DNA of 64,000 nucleotides, from contig NZ_CP121685.1 of assembly GCF_029760915.1 (NCBI RefSeq), positions 2,815,001 to 2,879,000 of the forward strand, read 5' to 3'. Position 1 is the stretch's first letter, and the number at the start of each line of letters is the position of its first letter. The translations under genes were made by a program, and so were the position numbers. Positions 43,631 to 53,035 of this stretch are shown here, in pieces. The notes below the pieces were generated by a model. It was not told the origin of the DNA. It worked only from the letters and a program-made list of their open reading frames with translations, and did no database searches. The DNA is from Olleya sp. YS. GTDB taxonomy: Bacteria > Bacteroidota > Bacteroidia > Flavobacteriales > Flavobacteriaceae.

Positions 43631-46009
43631 TTATTTCTTAAAATTTTCTAAGCCTTTTTTAAGCCATTCTAAATACTCATCTGCATCTGGTGTGTATGCT
43701 GTAGTATGGTTTAACAACTCCATGTTTTCATTTAGTAACACATAATAGGGTTGCGAGTTATTTTGAAAATTAAGAGTTTGTAAAGTTGCCCATTTGTCGC
43801 CTATGGTTTTAATGTTTTTAAGATTTCCGTTAGCTTTTACAAACTTAAATTGCTCGTTTTCTGGAAGTTTCTTTCTATCATCTACATATAAAGACACAAT
43901 AATATATTCCTCTTTTAAAATTTCGTAAATCTTATCTTGACTCCATACCTGCTCTTCCATTTTTCTACAGTTCACACAAGCCCAACCTGTAAAATCTAAC
44001 ATGATGGGTTTGTTAGCTTCTTTGGCAGCAACAATCCCTTCATCAATATCTTTATAACAATTTAAACCTAAAGGACACTCACTATCCTTCTCGTAAATAC
44101 TGTAAGGCAAAGGTGGTGGAAAACCACTTAGCAGTTTTAAATTAGCGTATTTAGTATTGGTTAAACCAGGAATTAAATAGATTACAAAAGCACCAACTAA
44201 TACTGCAAAAGATATACGACTAAAACTTAATTTTTTAATAGGACTGTCATGCGGAAACTTGATTTTTCCTAATAAGTATAGTAGTAATCCAATACCTATG
44301 ATAATCCAAATCCCAATAAAAATCTCACGCTTTAAAAGTCCCCAATGTTTGACTAAATCTGCATTGGATAAAAACTTAAAGGCCATACCCAACTCTAAAA
44401 ACCCTAACACGACTTTAACTGTATTTAGCCAACCACCAGATTTTGGTAACGAGTTTAACCATTTTGGAAACATGGCAAATAAAGTAAATGGTAAGGCTAA
44501 TGCTAGTCCAAACCCACTCATACCTGCAGTTAATTGCATCGCTCCACCATCACTAGTTAACGATCCTGCTAATAGCGACCCTAAAATAGGTCCTGTACAT
44601 GAAAAGGATACTATAGCTAAAGTTAACGCCATAAAAAAGATACCAATGATTCCTCCAACTCTAGAAGAGGTTTCATCCATTTTATTTCCCCAAGAGGATG
44701 GTAGTGTGATTTCGTAATATCCAAAAAATGAAAAGGCGAAAAACGCTAAAATCAAAAAGAAAATAATATTTAGCCACACGTTAGTAGAAATGGTATTTAA
44801 AATCTCTGGATTTAACGAGTCTAAAAAGTGGAATGGTAAGCTTAATAACACATAAATAATTAGAATAAAAACACCATAGATAATGGCATTTGCCAATCCT
44901 TTTTGCGTGTTTTCTGCACTTTTAGTGAAAAATGAAACGGTTAACGGAATCATTGGAAAGACACATGGTGTTAATAAAGCAATTAATCCACCAATAAAAC
45001 CAAGTATAAAAATACCAAAGTTGGTTTTTTCTTTAACTTCTTCTTTTTTATAATTGTCCCAACCAGTAACACCTAAATTAAGTGCTTTAGATTTTTTTAA
45101 ATCTTCAGGGTCTATATTTAAAGTTTTAATTAATGTTTCACTACCATCAAGATTGGTAGCAAATTCAAAGGTAGTTGGTGCCAGACATTTTTCGTCATCA
45201 CAAGCTTGATAGTAGACTTCTGCTTCAATTTTTGTGATAGCAGGATTTAGTACTTTAATTTTCTGAGTAAATACTGCTTTGTCTTCAAAATAGGTGACAT
45301 CCATTTTAAAAGCATTTTCATATTTAGTCACTGTTTCCGACTCTTGTAATGGACCTAAAATTTGGTAATCGTTATTGTCGTTATCTTTAAAGGTAAACTC
45401 TGTAGCAATTGGACCCATTGGGTCTGAATTATCCTGCGAATAAATGTGCCATTTTGGATCTAGCTTTGCAGTGTATTGAATCTGGTAATGAGTGTCATTT
45501 AACTGTTTGACTGATGTTGACCATTTTACAGGATCAAAAATAGCAGGAACTTGGTTAGTTGTTAATTGAAAGTTTACAATTTCGCTTTCAAAAATACATT
45601 TTGCGTCATCGCAGGCTTGAAAACTAATTTCGGCTTCAATTGCTGTTACTTGTGGGTTTTTAAGCTTTATTTTTTGAGTAAATGTGGCTTCATTATCAAA
45701 ATACGTTAAGTCCATTTGAAAGACTTTATCAAACTTGGTAATGCTCTTACTCTCATTAGCTTTACCTACTAATTCAAAATTAGTATCTAAAGCTTTTTCA
45801 TCATAAATAAACTCGGTTGGTATAGCACCACCTTCTGGTAAGGTTTGGGAGTATAGATGCCAATGGTCTTCTATTGCTGCTTTATAGATTAAGTTATATT
45901 CTGTGTCGGAAATTTTCTCTACTTCTGTAGTCCATTTTACAGGTTCGATTTGTGCATTAACACTTAAAAAAGCGAAACATCCGAATAGAAAAGCTAGTAT
46001 TTGCTTCAT
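43631..46009 (-). CDS. dsbD: Protein-disulfide reductase, DsbD family, with duplicated N-terminal domain
   Basis: A 792-residue protein with a signal peptide (ending SVNAQ), two tandem copies of an nDsbD-like domain (about 20-155 and 158-285; compare EPVKWTTEVEKISDTEYNL with DPVKWSTSVKQLNDTHYQI), each with a CDDxKC pair, then eight or so membrane helices with TPCVFPMIPL and SFSCTGPILGS carrying the redox Cys pair, and a C-terminal thioredoxin domain with WACVNCRKM. It moves electrons from cytoplasmic thioredoxin to periplasmic substrates. E. coli DsbD has one N-domain; two here is unusual. It overlaps tilS by 4 bases. Confidence 0.94.
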   Translation of the reverse strand: MKQILAFLFGCFAFLSVNAQIEPVKWTTEVEKISDTEYNLIYKAAIEDHWHLYSQTLPEGGAIPTEFIYDEKALDTNFELVGKANESKSITKFDKVFQMDLTYFDNEATFTQKIKLKNPQVTAIEAEISFQACDDAKCIFESEIVNFQLTTNQVPAIFDPVKWSTSVKQLNDTHYQIQYTAKLDPKWHIYSQDNSDPMGPIATEFTFKDNDNNDYQILGPLQESETVTKYENAFKMDVTYFEDKAVFTQKIKVLNPAITKIEAEVYYQACDDEKCLAPTTFEFATNLDGSETLIKTLNIDPEDLKKSKALNLGVTGWDNYKKEEVKEKTNFGIFILGFIGGLIALLTPCVFPMIPLTVSFFTKSAENTQKGLANAIIYGVFILIIYVLLSLPFHFLDSLNPEILNTISTNVWLNIIFFLILAFFAFSFFGYYEITLPSSWGNKMDETSSRVGGIIGIFFMALTLAIVSFSCTGPILGSLLAGSLTSDGGAMQLTAGMSGFGLALALPFTLFAMFPKWLNSLPKSGGWLNTVKVVLGFLELGMAFKFLSNADLVKHWGLLKREIFIGIWIIIGIGLLLYLLGKIKFPHDSPIKKLSFSRISFAVLVGAFVIYLIPGLTNTKYANLKLLSGFPPPLPYSIYEKDSECPLGLNCYKDIDEGIVAAKEANKPIMLDFTGWACVNCRKMEEQVWSQDKIYEILKEEYIIVSLYVDDRKKLPENEQFKFVKANGNLKNIKTIGDKWATLQTLNFQNNSQPYYVLLNENMELLNHTTAYTPDADEYLEWLKKGLENFKK

Positions 46010-47328
46010 TTTGTTAGTTTAATTTTTAATATAGATTTGGTAGTATCTGTTACCTTAAATCTGTTGTCTGAACGATAATTTATAACCCAAACCACTTGGT
46101 TTTGGCTACATAAAAGCAAGACTTTATTTTTGTCTAGCAAAGATAGTTTTTCATCTTTAAAATACTTGCTTAGTTTCTTTTTTCCTTTCATCCCAAAAGG
46201 GTAAAAATAGTCGCCTTCTTCCCAATGCCTTACAACTAAAGGGAATTTTAACAAATCTTTGTCAACATAGATTATGGATTGGTTTGATTTTGAAATGTCT
46301 TGAACAGGTTCTACAATTAAAGATCCTAAAGGTGTTTCAACAGAATTATCTTCTAGATTAATTTTAGTTTCAAAAGTTGTTTCTTCAACATTAATTTCAC
46401 TTAAAATCAGACAATCTCTATCCTTTAATAAGCTATGTGTTGCAGAAGATACTTGCTTTCCGCTTTGCGCTTCTAAAAGATTAACAATGTCTGTCCATTG
46501 CGTAAATCCATAATCTTTAAAAATTTCAAACAGATATGCTTTTGGATTATTTAGTTTTTTAAATTCTGAAATCTTATAGCTAACCTGAGAATTATCAATA
46601 TTTAGTATAGCTCGTTTTAAAACTGCTTGCACACTTTCTTCAACAATATCTGCAGTATCGTTTAAATTACTAACGGTATTTTGAAAATTAGATAATAGTT
46701 CTGGATTAACCTCTTTTAAAACCGGAATCACATCATGTCGTAACTTATTACGTAAATACTTGGTTGACGCATTGCTGCTATCTTCTCGCCATTTTAAATC
46801 ATTTTCTTTAGCGTAATCTTCTATTTGCTGTCTTGTAAACTTTAATATAGGTCTAACAATATTTTCATTAATTTCTGGGATACCTGTTAAACCGTCTAAA
46901 CCAGTTCCTCTGGTTAGATTAATTAAAAAGGTCTCTAGGTTATCATCTACATGATGTGCAGTTAAAATGTAATCAAATTGTAGTTGCTCTGCAAGATCCT
47001 GAAACCAGTTGTAGCGCAACATTCTTGCTGCCATCTGGATAGAAAGTTTGTGTTCTTTAGCATATTCTTCAGTGTCAAAACTTTCAATAAAAACCTCAAG
47101 ATCAAGTTGTTCTGATAAGTCTAAAACAAAGTTTTCATCTGCATCACTTTCTTCTGCTCTTAAATTAAAATTACAGTGTGCTAATGAGATTTTTAAATTA
47201 GATTGCTTACTTAAATGAGTTAACACGACACTATCTAATCCTCCAGATATAGCAATGAGAAGCTTGCGTTTTTGAAGGTAAGGGAAGTTAGATTTTATGT
47301 TATTCTGAAAACTTTTTAGCATCTTCAA
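46006..47328 (-). CDS. tilS: tRNA(Ile)-lysidine synthase
   Basis: A 440-residue PP-loop ATPase with SGGLDS (28-33), HCNFNLRAEESDAD, TAHHVDDNLETFLINLTRGTGLDGL (split: TAHHVDDNLET, LTRGTGLDGL) and the C-terminal TilS domain (RHWEEGDYFYPFGMKGKKKLSKYF, split: EEGDYFYPFGMKGKKKLS). It lysidinylates C34 of the tRNA reading AUA codons. The gene sits 17 bases after pabB and overlaps dsbD (ATGA). Confidence 0.97.
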   Translation of the reverse strand: MKMLKSFQNNIKSNFPYLQKRKLLIAISGGLDSVVLTHLSKQSNLKISLAHCNFNLRAEESDADENFVLDLSEQLDLEVFIESFDTEEYAKEHKLSIQMAARMLRYNWFQDLAEQLQFDYILTAHHVDDNLETFLINLTRGTGLDGLTGIPEINENIVRPILKFTRQQIEDYAKENDLKWREDSSNASTKYLRNKLRHDVIPVLKEVNPELLSNFQNTVSNLNDTADIVEESVQAVLKRAILNIDNSQVSYKISEFKKLNNPKAYLFEIFKDYGFTQWTDIVNLLEAQSGKQVSSATHSLLKDRDCLILSEINVEETTFETKINLEDNSVETPLGSLIVEPVQDISKSNQSIIYVDKDLLKFPLVVRHWEEGDYFYPFGMKGKKKLSKYFKDEKLSLLDKNKVLLLCSQNQVVWVINYRSDNRFKVTDTTKSILKIKLTK

Positions 47329-47345
47329 ATGTAACCATTTTCAGC

Positions 47346-48638
47346 TTAATTTTCCAACACCGTACGCATAGCTTTTGCCTTAACTAAACACTCTTCATAT
47401 TCCATTAAAGGATCACTTTTTGCAGTAATTGCTCCACCAACCGAGTACGATACATACTTATTAGTTTTATTATATAAAATACTACGTATTACCACATTAA
47501 AATCGAAATTACCTTCTGGAGAAATGTATCCTACTGCTCCAGAGTATAATCCACGTTTGGTTTCTTCGAGGTCTTCAATAATTGTCATTGCAGAAATTTT
47601 TGGAGCTCCTGTCATACTTCCCATTGGAAACGTAGTTTTTATAATATCAATAGGATTAGTGTCTGCTTCTACTTCTGAGGTTACTGTAGATATCATTTGA
47701 TGAACTTGATTAAAAGTATAAATCTGACACAACTCCTCTACTTTTACACTTCCTTTTTTAGCTGTAAGTGATAAGTCATTACGAACTAAATCTACAATCA
47801 TCACATTTTCGCTACGTTCTTTTTGGTCTGCAATTAAATCGTGTTTTAAAATAGAATCCATTATAAAATCCTGATCTCGTTTTGCTGTCCCTTTAATAGG
47901 TTGCGAGATTATTTTAGTCCCTTCTTTTTTTATGTAACGTTCAGGAGAAGCTGATAACAAGTACTTATCATTACATTTTAAAAATGTCGCAAAAGGTGGT
48001 CTTGAAATGGCATTTAGTTTTTTATAAGTGTCTAAAGGATTAATGGTCGTGTCTTCTGCATAAAACTCTTGACAAAAATTGGCTTCGTAGATATCACCTC
48101 TACGAATGTGTTGAAGCATGGTTTCAATTTTATTAAAATACTCGTCTTTATGGATACGAAGATGGATTTTTATGTCATTTGGCAGATTACTTCGTCCTTC
48201 GTCCTCGCAATGACATATTGCATTTAAATCAGAATCAAATTCATCATCTACCATCTTTAAATACTGTATAGTAACAGTATCATCTTTAAATAAAAATAGT
48301 TTTTTAGGCTGAAAAAAGTACAAATCAGGAAAACCTAAACCATCAAAATTATTAGATTGAAGCTGTTCGACATCATTTTTTAAATCGTAAGACAAATAGC
48401 CAAAAATCCAATCGTTAGTTAGGGATTGGTATTCTTTTAGCTGTTCAAACGCGTTATGATAATCAGTTTGAAGTCCAGTAAACGCATCAACCGCTAAAAC
48501 TGCATCAAAGTTAGAATATTGTTGTTGGTATTGGTTAGAATCTAACCAAACCACATCATCAAACTGTTGGCTCCAAGACAAGATATTTTGCTTGAATTGC
48601 TCAGGATTAGTTAGTTTATGTTTTTTAGTTGTTCTCAA
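47346..48638 (-). CDS. pabB: Aminodeoxychorismate synthase component I (anthranilate synthase-like), with in-frame REP insertion
   Basis: A 430-residue chorismate-utilising enzyme. The C-terminal two thirds show the family motifs IRRGDIYEANFCQEF, FLKCNDKYLLSASPERY (split: LLSASPERY), SQPIKGTAKR, SENVMIVDLVRNDL, TFPMGSMTGAPKI and YSGAVGYISPEG, and Cys-less VGGAIT near the end. Lack of a strong tryptophan-binding motif favours PabB over TrpE. Residues about 141-152 (ICHCEDEGRSNL) are encoded by a REP-type sequence at 48184-48215 and look foreign; they fall in the linker between N- and C-terminal halves, where an insertion could be tolerated. First gene of the pabB-tilS-dsbD operon. Confidence 0.9.
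   Translation of the reverse strand: MRTTKKHKLTNPEQFKQNILSWSQQFDDVVWLDSNQYQQQYSNFDAVLAVDAFTGLQTDYHNAFEQLKEYQSLTNDWIFGYLSYDLKNDVEQLQSNNFDGLGFPDLYFFQPKKLFLFKDDTVTIQYLKMVDDEFDSDLNAICHCEDEGRSNLPNDIKIHLRIHKDEYFNKIETMLQHIRRGDIYEANFCQEFYAEDTTINPLDTYKKLNAISRPPFATFLKCNDKYLLSASPERYIKKEGTKIISQPIKGTAKRDQDFIMDSILKHDLIADQKERSENVMIVDLVRNDLSLTAKKGSVKVEELCQIYTFNQVHQMISTVTSEVEADTNPIDIIKTTFPMGSMTGAPKISAMTIIEDLEETKRGLYSGAVGYISPEGNFDFNVVIRSILYNKTNKYVSYSVGGAITAKSDPLMEYEECLVKAKAMRTVLEN
48184..48215. repeat. REP-type sequence inside pabB
   Basis: Read leftward, the sequence is tgtcattgcgaggacgaagg followed by acgaagtaatct, which has the form of a dispersed palindromic repeat familiar from intergenic DNA of many bacteria. 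Here it is in frame and encodes CHCEDEGRSN. Confidence 0.75.
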
Positions 48639-48714
48639 TGCGAAAAATGAATGGTAAAGTTAAATAGATTTGGCAAAAAATCTACTATTTTAGGTGTGAC
48701 TTTAAACTTTAAGT

Positions 48715-49605
48715 ATGTATCAACTTTCAAATAATTATTTAAATATTGGTGTACTACCAAAAGGCGCAGAACTTTGTCAAATTAATGCGGTTAACAATAA
48801 CAACCAATTTATGTGGCATGCAGACCCAAACATTTGGGGAAGTTTTGCACCAAACCTATTCCCTATTATTGGTTGTTTAAAAGAAGATCAATATATGTTT
48901 AACAATACAAAATATACGATGCCAAAACATGGTTTTGTTAGACATAATACAGATATCAAGCTGGTTTCTCAAACGGAAAATAGTTTGGTGTTTAGTTTAT
49001 TATATAATGAGGATTTATTAAAACTATTTCCTTTTAAATTTGAATTCATTATAACTTATACCTTAAAAGACAACACTTTAGAAGTTAACCACACAGTTAA
49101 AAATTTAGATAATCAAACTATATATTTTTCGGTTGGTGGACATCCTGCTTTTAAATGTCCCTTGTATAAAGATGAAGATTATACAGACTATAGTCTAGTT
49201 TTTGAAACCAATGAGACTGCAGAAACTTACTTATTAAATACCCAAAATGGTTTGTTAACCGACAAAACAAAACCAGTATTTACAACTAAAAATAGTATAC
49301 AATTAAGACCAGATATATTTAATGAAGATGCACTAATTTTTAAAGATTTAATCTCCAAAAAAGTGGCATTAGTAAGCAAAACACATGGCGAAATTTTAAG
49401 CGTATCGCTTAAAGATTTTGATTATTTGGGGATTTGGGCAAAACCAAATGCGCCATACGTTTGTATAGAACCTTGGTTAGGTATAGCAGATCATGAGCAG
49501 ACCACACAACAACTCACCAAAAAAGAAGGAATTATTACTTTACCAGCAAACAAAACTTTTAGTGCCAGTTACAACATTCAAATACACGAGCGTCATTTAG
49601 GGTAA
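48715..49605 (+). CDS. Aldose 1-epimerase family protein (LacX/YeaD type)
   Basis: A 296-residue beta-sandwich protein. Motifs include KGAELCQINA, FMWHADPNIWGSFAPNLFPIIG (split: WHADPNIWGSFAPNLFP), KHGFVRH, VGGHPAFKCPL (with the family His) and CIEPWLGIADHE at the C-terminus. The family interconverts sugar anomers, but the LacX subgroup has no assigned substrate. Monocistronic, divergent from pabB. Confidence 0.88.
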   Translation: MYQLSNNYLNIGVLPKGAELCQINAVNNNNQFMWHADPNIWGSFAPNLFPIIGCLKEDQYMFNNTKYTMPKHGFVRHNTDIKLVSQTENSLVFSLLYNEDLLKLFPFKFEFIITYTLKDNTLEVNHTVKNLDNQTIYFSVGGHPAFKCPLYKDEDYTDYSLVFETNETAETYLLNTQNGLLTDKTKPVFTTKNSIQLRPDIFNEDALIFKDLISKKVALVSKTHGEILSVSLKDFDYLGIWAKPNAPYVCIEPWLGIADHEQTTQQLTKKEGIITLPANKTFSASYNIQIHERHLG

Positions 49606-49649
49606 ACAAAATAATAGTAGTAGTTTTGTAGCTTAAATTATGACAGATT

Positions 49650-51005
49650 TTGACCTTTAGAGATTTAAATTTAAACACACCTTTATATAACGCTATAGAC
49701 GACTTAGGCTTTACTACACCTACGCCTATTCAGGCAGAAGCTTTTAATGTGGTTGCTAGCGGTAAAGATATGGTAGGTATTGCACAAACTGGTACTGGTA
49801 AAACCTTTGCCTATATGCTACCTATACTTAAAAATCTTAAATTTTCTAAGCAAGATAATCCTCGTATTTTAATATTAGTACCTACAAGAGAATTAGTCGT
49901 TCAAGTGGTTGACGAGATAGAAAAATTAGCCAAATACATAAATGTAAGAGTATTAGGTGTCTATGGAGGAACCAATATCAATACCCAAAAACAAGCAGTT
50001 GCACAAGGTCAAGATATTATTGTAGCTACTCCTGGACGTTTATACGATTTGGCTGTTAGTAGAGTACTTCAACTTAAATCCTTACAACGTTTAGTGATTG
50101 ACGAAGTAGATGTCATGCTAGATTTAGGATTTAGACATCAGTTAATTAATATTTTTGATATTCTTCCAGAACGTCGACAAAACATTATGTTTTCTGCAAC
50201 TATGACGGAAGATGTGGACCATTTAATTACCGACTTTTTTACAGCTCCAGAAAAGGTATCTATTGCAATTTCGGGTACACCTTTAGAAAATATAGCACAA
50301 ACCAAATACAGTGTCCCAAATTATTATACAAAACTAAATTTGTTAGTACACCTATTTCAAGATGCTGAAACTTTTAATAAAGTTTTAGTTTTTGTTTCTA
50401 ACAAACGTATGGCTGACCGTTTATTTGAAGCTTTAGACGAGTTTTTTAAAGAAGAATTATGTGTTATTCACTCCAATAAAACACAGAACTACAGATTACG
50501 AAGTATCGAGCAATTTAGAGAAGGTGTTAACCGTATTTTGGTGGCAACAGATGTTATGGCTCGTGGTTTAGATATTGACAATGTATCACACGTAATTAAC
50601 TTTGACACACCAGATTATCCAGAAAACTATATGCACCGAATTGGTCGAACAGGTCGTGCTGAGCGCGAAGGTCAAGCCATTATTTTTTCTACTGAAAAAG
50701 AGCAAGATTCATTAGAGAAAATTGAAACATTGATGCAAATGGAGATTCCAAAATTGGAGATTCCTGAAGGTGTAAAAATCTCAGAAGAGTTAATTGAAGA
50801 AGAACGTACAGTAATTAAAGAACGTAACAATCCAACAAAACGCAAAAAAGACGACGATGCTCCTGGTCCTGCATTTCACGAAAAATCTGCCAAGAACAGT
50901 AAAGAAAATTTAGGTGGTAGCTATAAATTTAAAATTGCTGCTAAGTATAAAAAGCCTAAGACTAGAGGTGATAAAAATTATAATAAGCGAAATAAAAAGA
51001 AGTGA
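49650..51005 (+). CDS. DEAD-box ATP-dependent RNA helicase
   Basis: A 451-residue helicase with Q motif (GFTTPTPIQAEAF), motif I AQTGTGKT, PTRELV, TPGR, motif II written DEVD rather than DEAD, SAT (motif III), and the C-terminal motifs HSNKTQ, ATDVMARGLDI and HRIGRTGR; a Lys/Arg-rich tail follows. The only in-frame start ahead of the Q motif is a TTG at 49650, because a TGA lies three codons upstream; an out-of-frame ATG sits at 49640. This may be a rare TTG start or the scar of a small frameshift. Role in rRNA maturation or RNA decay is inferred. Confidence 0.92.
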   Translation: MTFRDLNLNTPLYNAIDDLGFTTPTPIQAEAFNVVASGKDMVGIAQTGTGKTFAYMLPILKNLKFSKQDNPRILILVPTRELVVQVVDEIEKLAKYINVRVLGVYGGTNINTQKQAVAQGQDIIVATPGRLYDLAVSRVLQLKSLQRLVIDEVDVMLDLGFRHQLINIFDILPERRQNIMFSATMTEDVDHLITDFFTAPEKVSIAISGTPLENIAQTKYSVPNYYTKLNLLVHLFQDAETFNKVLVFVSNKRMADRLFEALDEFFKEELCVIHSNKTQNYRLRSIEQFREGVNRILVATDVMARGLDIDNVSHVINFDTPDYPENYMHRIGRTGRAEREGQAIIFSTEKEQDSLEKIETLMQMEIPKLEIPEGVKISEELIEEERTVIKERNNPTKRKKDDDAPGPAFHEKSAKNSKENLGGSYKFKIAAKYKKPKTRGDKNYNKRNKKK

Positions 51006-51010
51006 TTTTT

Positions 51011-51042
51011 AGTTTTCAGTTGTCAGTCGCAGTTTGTAGTTG
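51011..51042 (+). repeat. Degenerate AGTnnnC heptamer repeat downstream of the helicase gene
   Basis: agttttc, agttgtc, agtcgc, agtttgt and agttg follow each other with a 6-7 base period. Short repeats of this form recur in Bacteroidota intergenic DNA as I recall; no function is evident. Confidence 0.4.
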
Positions 51043-51127
51043 ATTACTCATTTTAATTATAAAATTATCATTCCCGAAACTTCAAGACAAGAAAATTGAA
51101 AAGAAGTTTAGTATTACCTATTAAGTT

Positions 51128-51541
51128 TTATTTTTTTGTATTATTTAATTTAGTTTCAATATCGCTTAGATGATGATTTAAAGCATCTACAGAAATTTGT
51201 ATTTCTTTTATTAAATAAGCTAAAGAAATGATTAGTAAGACTAGTGCTAAACCAAACACCCAAACTGCTATAATTTGCTGTTCTACATAAATTAAAAACA
51301 TAGTTAAAACGCAAAGCAATAAACTTGTAATACCATAAATCTGCATGGATCTGGTTAAAAATAAGCGCTTTTTTAAGTTAATAATCTGCTCTAATAAGGT
51401 ATCGTCTTTTTCTTTTAAATAGCGTTCTTTTAAGCTACGTACAACATTTGCATACGCTAAAAACCGATTAGTGTAAGCTAACATGATTAAAGAGATTGCT
51501 GAAAATAATAAAGCTGGTGTGGATAAGGTTAATTCATTCAT
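51128..51541 (-). CDS. DUF2721 family membrane protein
   Basis: About 137 residues from the ATG at 51541 (MNELTLSTPALLFSAISLIML...), with an alternative ATG three codons upstream. It has an N-terminal membrane helix, a charged central segment (AYTNRFLAYANVVRSLKERY), two further helices and a coiled-coil tail (SVDALNHHLSDIETKL). These are typical of DUF2721. The function is unknown. It lies downstream of the lpdA terminator. Confidence 0.85.
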   Translation of the reverse strand: MNELTLSTPALLFSAISLIMLAYTNRFLAYANVVRSLKERYLKEKDDTLLEQIINLKKRLFLTRSMQIYGITSLLLCVLTMFLIYVEQQIIAVWVFGLALVLLIISLAYLIKEIQISVDALNHHLSDIETKLNNTKK

Positions 51542-51561
51542 GTGAATCAAATTTAAAAAAT

Positions 51562-51589
51562 AAAAGCGAGCTTAATAGCTCGCTTTTTT
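51562..51589 (-). terminator. Terminator of lpdA
   Basis: aaaagcgagc and gctcgctttt form a 10-bp stem with a 6-base loop, with A/T tracts on both sides. It lies 35 bases past the lpdA stop. Confidence 0.88.
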
Positions 51590-51623
51590 ATATTATGAAA
51601 TTCTTTTTTACAAAGACATTAGA

Positions 51624-53024
51624 TTAAACATGCAAAGCACGATATTCCGTTGCTGCTAAAGCTGCTTCTTTTATAGCTTCTGCATATGTTGGATGTGCAT
51701 GAGACATACGCGAGATATCTTCAGCAGACGCTCTAAATTCCATAGCTGTAACTGCTTCTGCAATTAAATCGGCACAACGTGCACCAATCATGTGTATTCC
51801 TAAGACTTCGTCTGTTTTTTTATCGGCAAGGATTTTTACAAATCCATCTAAATCTCCTCCTGCTCTAGCACGACCTAACGCTCTAAATGGGAATTGACCA
51901 ACTTTATATTCTGCTCCAGCTTCTTTTAATTCTTCCTCTGTTTTACCAACAGCAGCAACTTCTGGCCATGTGTACACGACACCAGGAATTAAGTTATAAT
52001 CTATATGTGGTTTTTGACCAGCAATTGTTTCGGCTACAAAAACACCTTCTTCTTCAGCTTTATGTGCTAACATCGCGCCTTTTACAACATCACCAATTGC
52101 GTAGATGTTAGAAACGTTAGTTTGTAAATGCTCATTAACTTCAACTTGTCCTCTGTCTGTTAATTTTACACCTGCAGCTTCAGCATTTAAACCATCTGTA
52201 TATGGTTTACGTCCAACTGACACTAAACAATAGTCGCCTTTAAACTCGACAACCTCACCTTTTTTGTTTTCAGCTTTTACAATTACCTCATCACCTTTAC
52301 GCTCTACAGACTGTACTTTGTGAGACATCATCATTTTAAACTTCGCCTTTTTAAAGACTTTATTTAACTCTTTAGATAATGCTGCGTCCATGGTTGGTAA
52401 AATTCTGTCCATGTACTCGATCACAGTAACCTCAGAGCCTAATCGTCTGTATACTTGACCTAGCTCTAAACCTATAACACCTCCACCAATCACTATCATG
52501 TGTTTAGGGATTTCTTTAAGTTTTAAGGCTTCAGTAGATGTTATAACACGTTCTTTATCTAATTTAATAAATGGTAAGTTTGATGGTTTACTACCTGTTG
52601 CAATAATGATGTTTTTAGCTTCAATATCTCCTGCATCTTTCCCTTCAATCTTAATGTGAGTCGCATCTTTAAAACTACCAACACCTTCAAAAACATCAAT
52701 ATTGTTTTTTTTCATTAAAAAGTCAATGCCACCAGTAGTTTGGTCTACAACAGCTTGCTTACGACCAATCATTTTTTCTAAATTCACTTTAATATCTCCC
52801 GGAATTTCAATTCCGTGTTCTTCAAAATGCTTGGTTGCTTCTTCATAATGGTGCGAAGATGCTAATAAGGCTTTACTTGGGATACATCCAACATTTAAAC
52901 AAGTTCCACCTAGTGTAGAATATTTCTCGATAATTGCAGTTTTCATTCCTAATTGTGCGCAACGTATTGCTGCTACATATCCACCAGGACCTGAACCTAT
53001 TATTGCTACATCGTATTGACTCAT
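51624..53024 (-). CDS. lpdA: Dihydrolipoyl dehydrogenase
   Basis: A 466-residue FAD disulfide reductase: FAD-binding IGSGPGGYVAAIRCAQ, redox pair GGTCLNVGCIPSKALL (Cys42, Cys47), NAD-binding VIGGGVIGLELGQV, second FAD motif NIYAIGDVVKGAMLAHKAEEEG (split: NIYAIGDV, LAHKAEEEG), and the C-terminal catalytic His in HAHPTYAEAI. It regenerates lipoamide in 2-oxoacid dehydrogenase and glycine cleavage complexes. No E1/E2 genes are adjacent. Its promoter has an exact -7 box and the leader contains a GCGAAAGCG motif. Confidence 0.97.
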   Translation of the reverse strand: MSQYDVAIIGSGPGGYVAAIRCAQLGMKTAIIEKYSTLGGTCLNVGCIPSKALLASSHHYEEATKHFEEHGIEIPGDIKVNLEKMIGRKQAVVDQTTGGIDFLMKKNNIDVFEGVGSFKDATHIKIEGKDAGDIEAKNIIIATGSKPSNLPFIKLDKERVITSTEALKLKEIPKHMIVIGGGVIGLELGQVYRRLGSEVTVIEYMDRILPTMDAALSKELNKVFKKAKFKMMMSHKVQSVERKGDEVIVKAENKKGEVVEFKGDYCLVSVGRKPYTDGLNAEAAGVKLTDRGQVEVNEHLQTNVSNIYAIGDVVKGAMLAHKAEEEGVFVAETIAGQKPHIDYNLIPGVVYTWPEVAAVGKTEEELKEAGAEYKVGQFPFRALGRARAGGDLDGFVKILADKKTDEVLGIHMIGARCADLIAEAVTAMEFRASAEDISRMSHAHPTYAEAIKEAALAATEYRALHV

Positions 53025-53035
53025 ATATAGTTATT

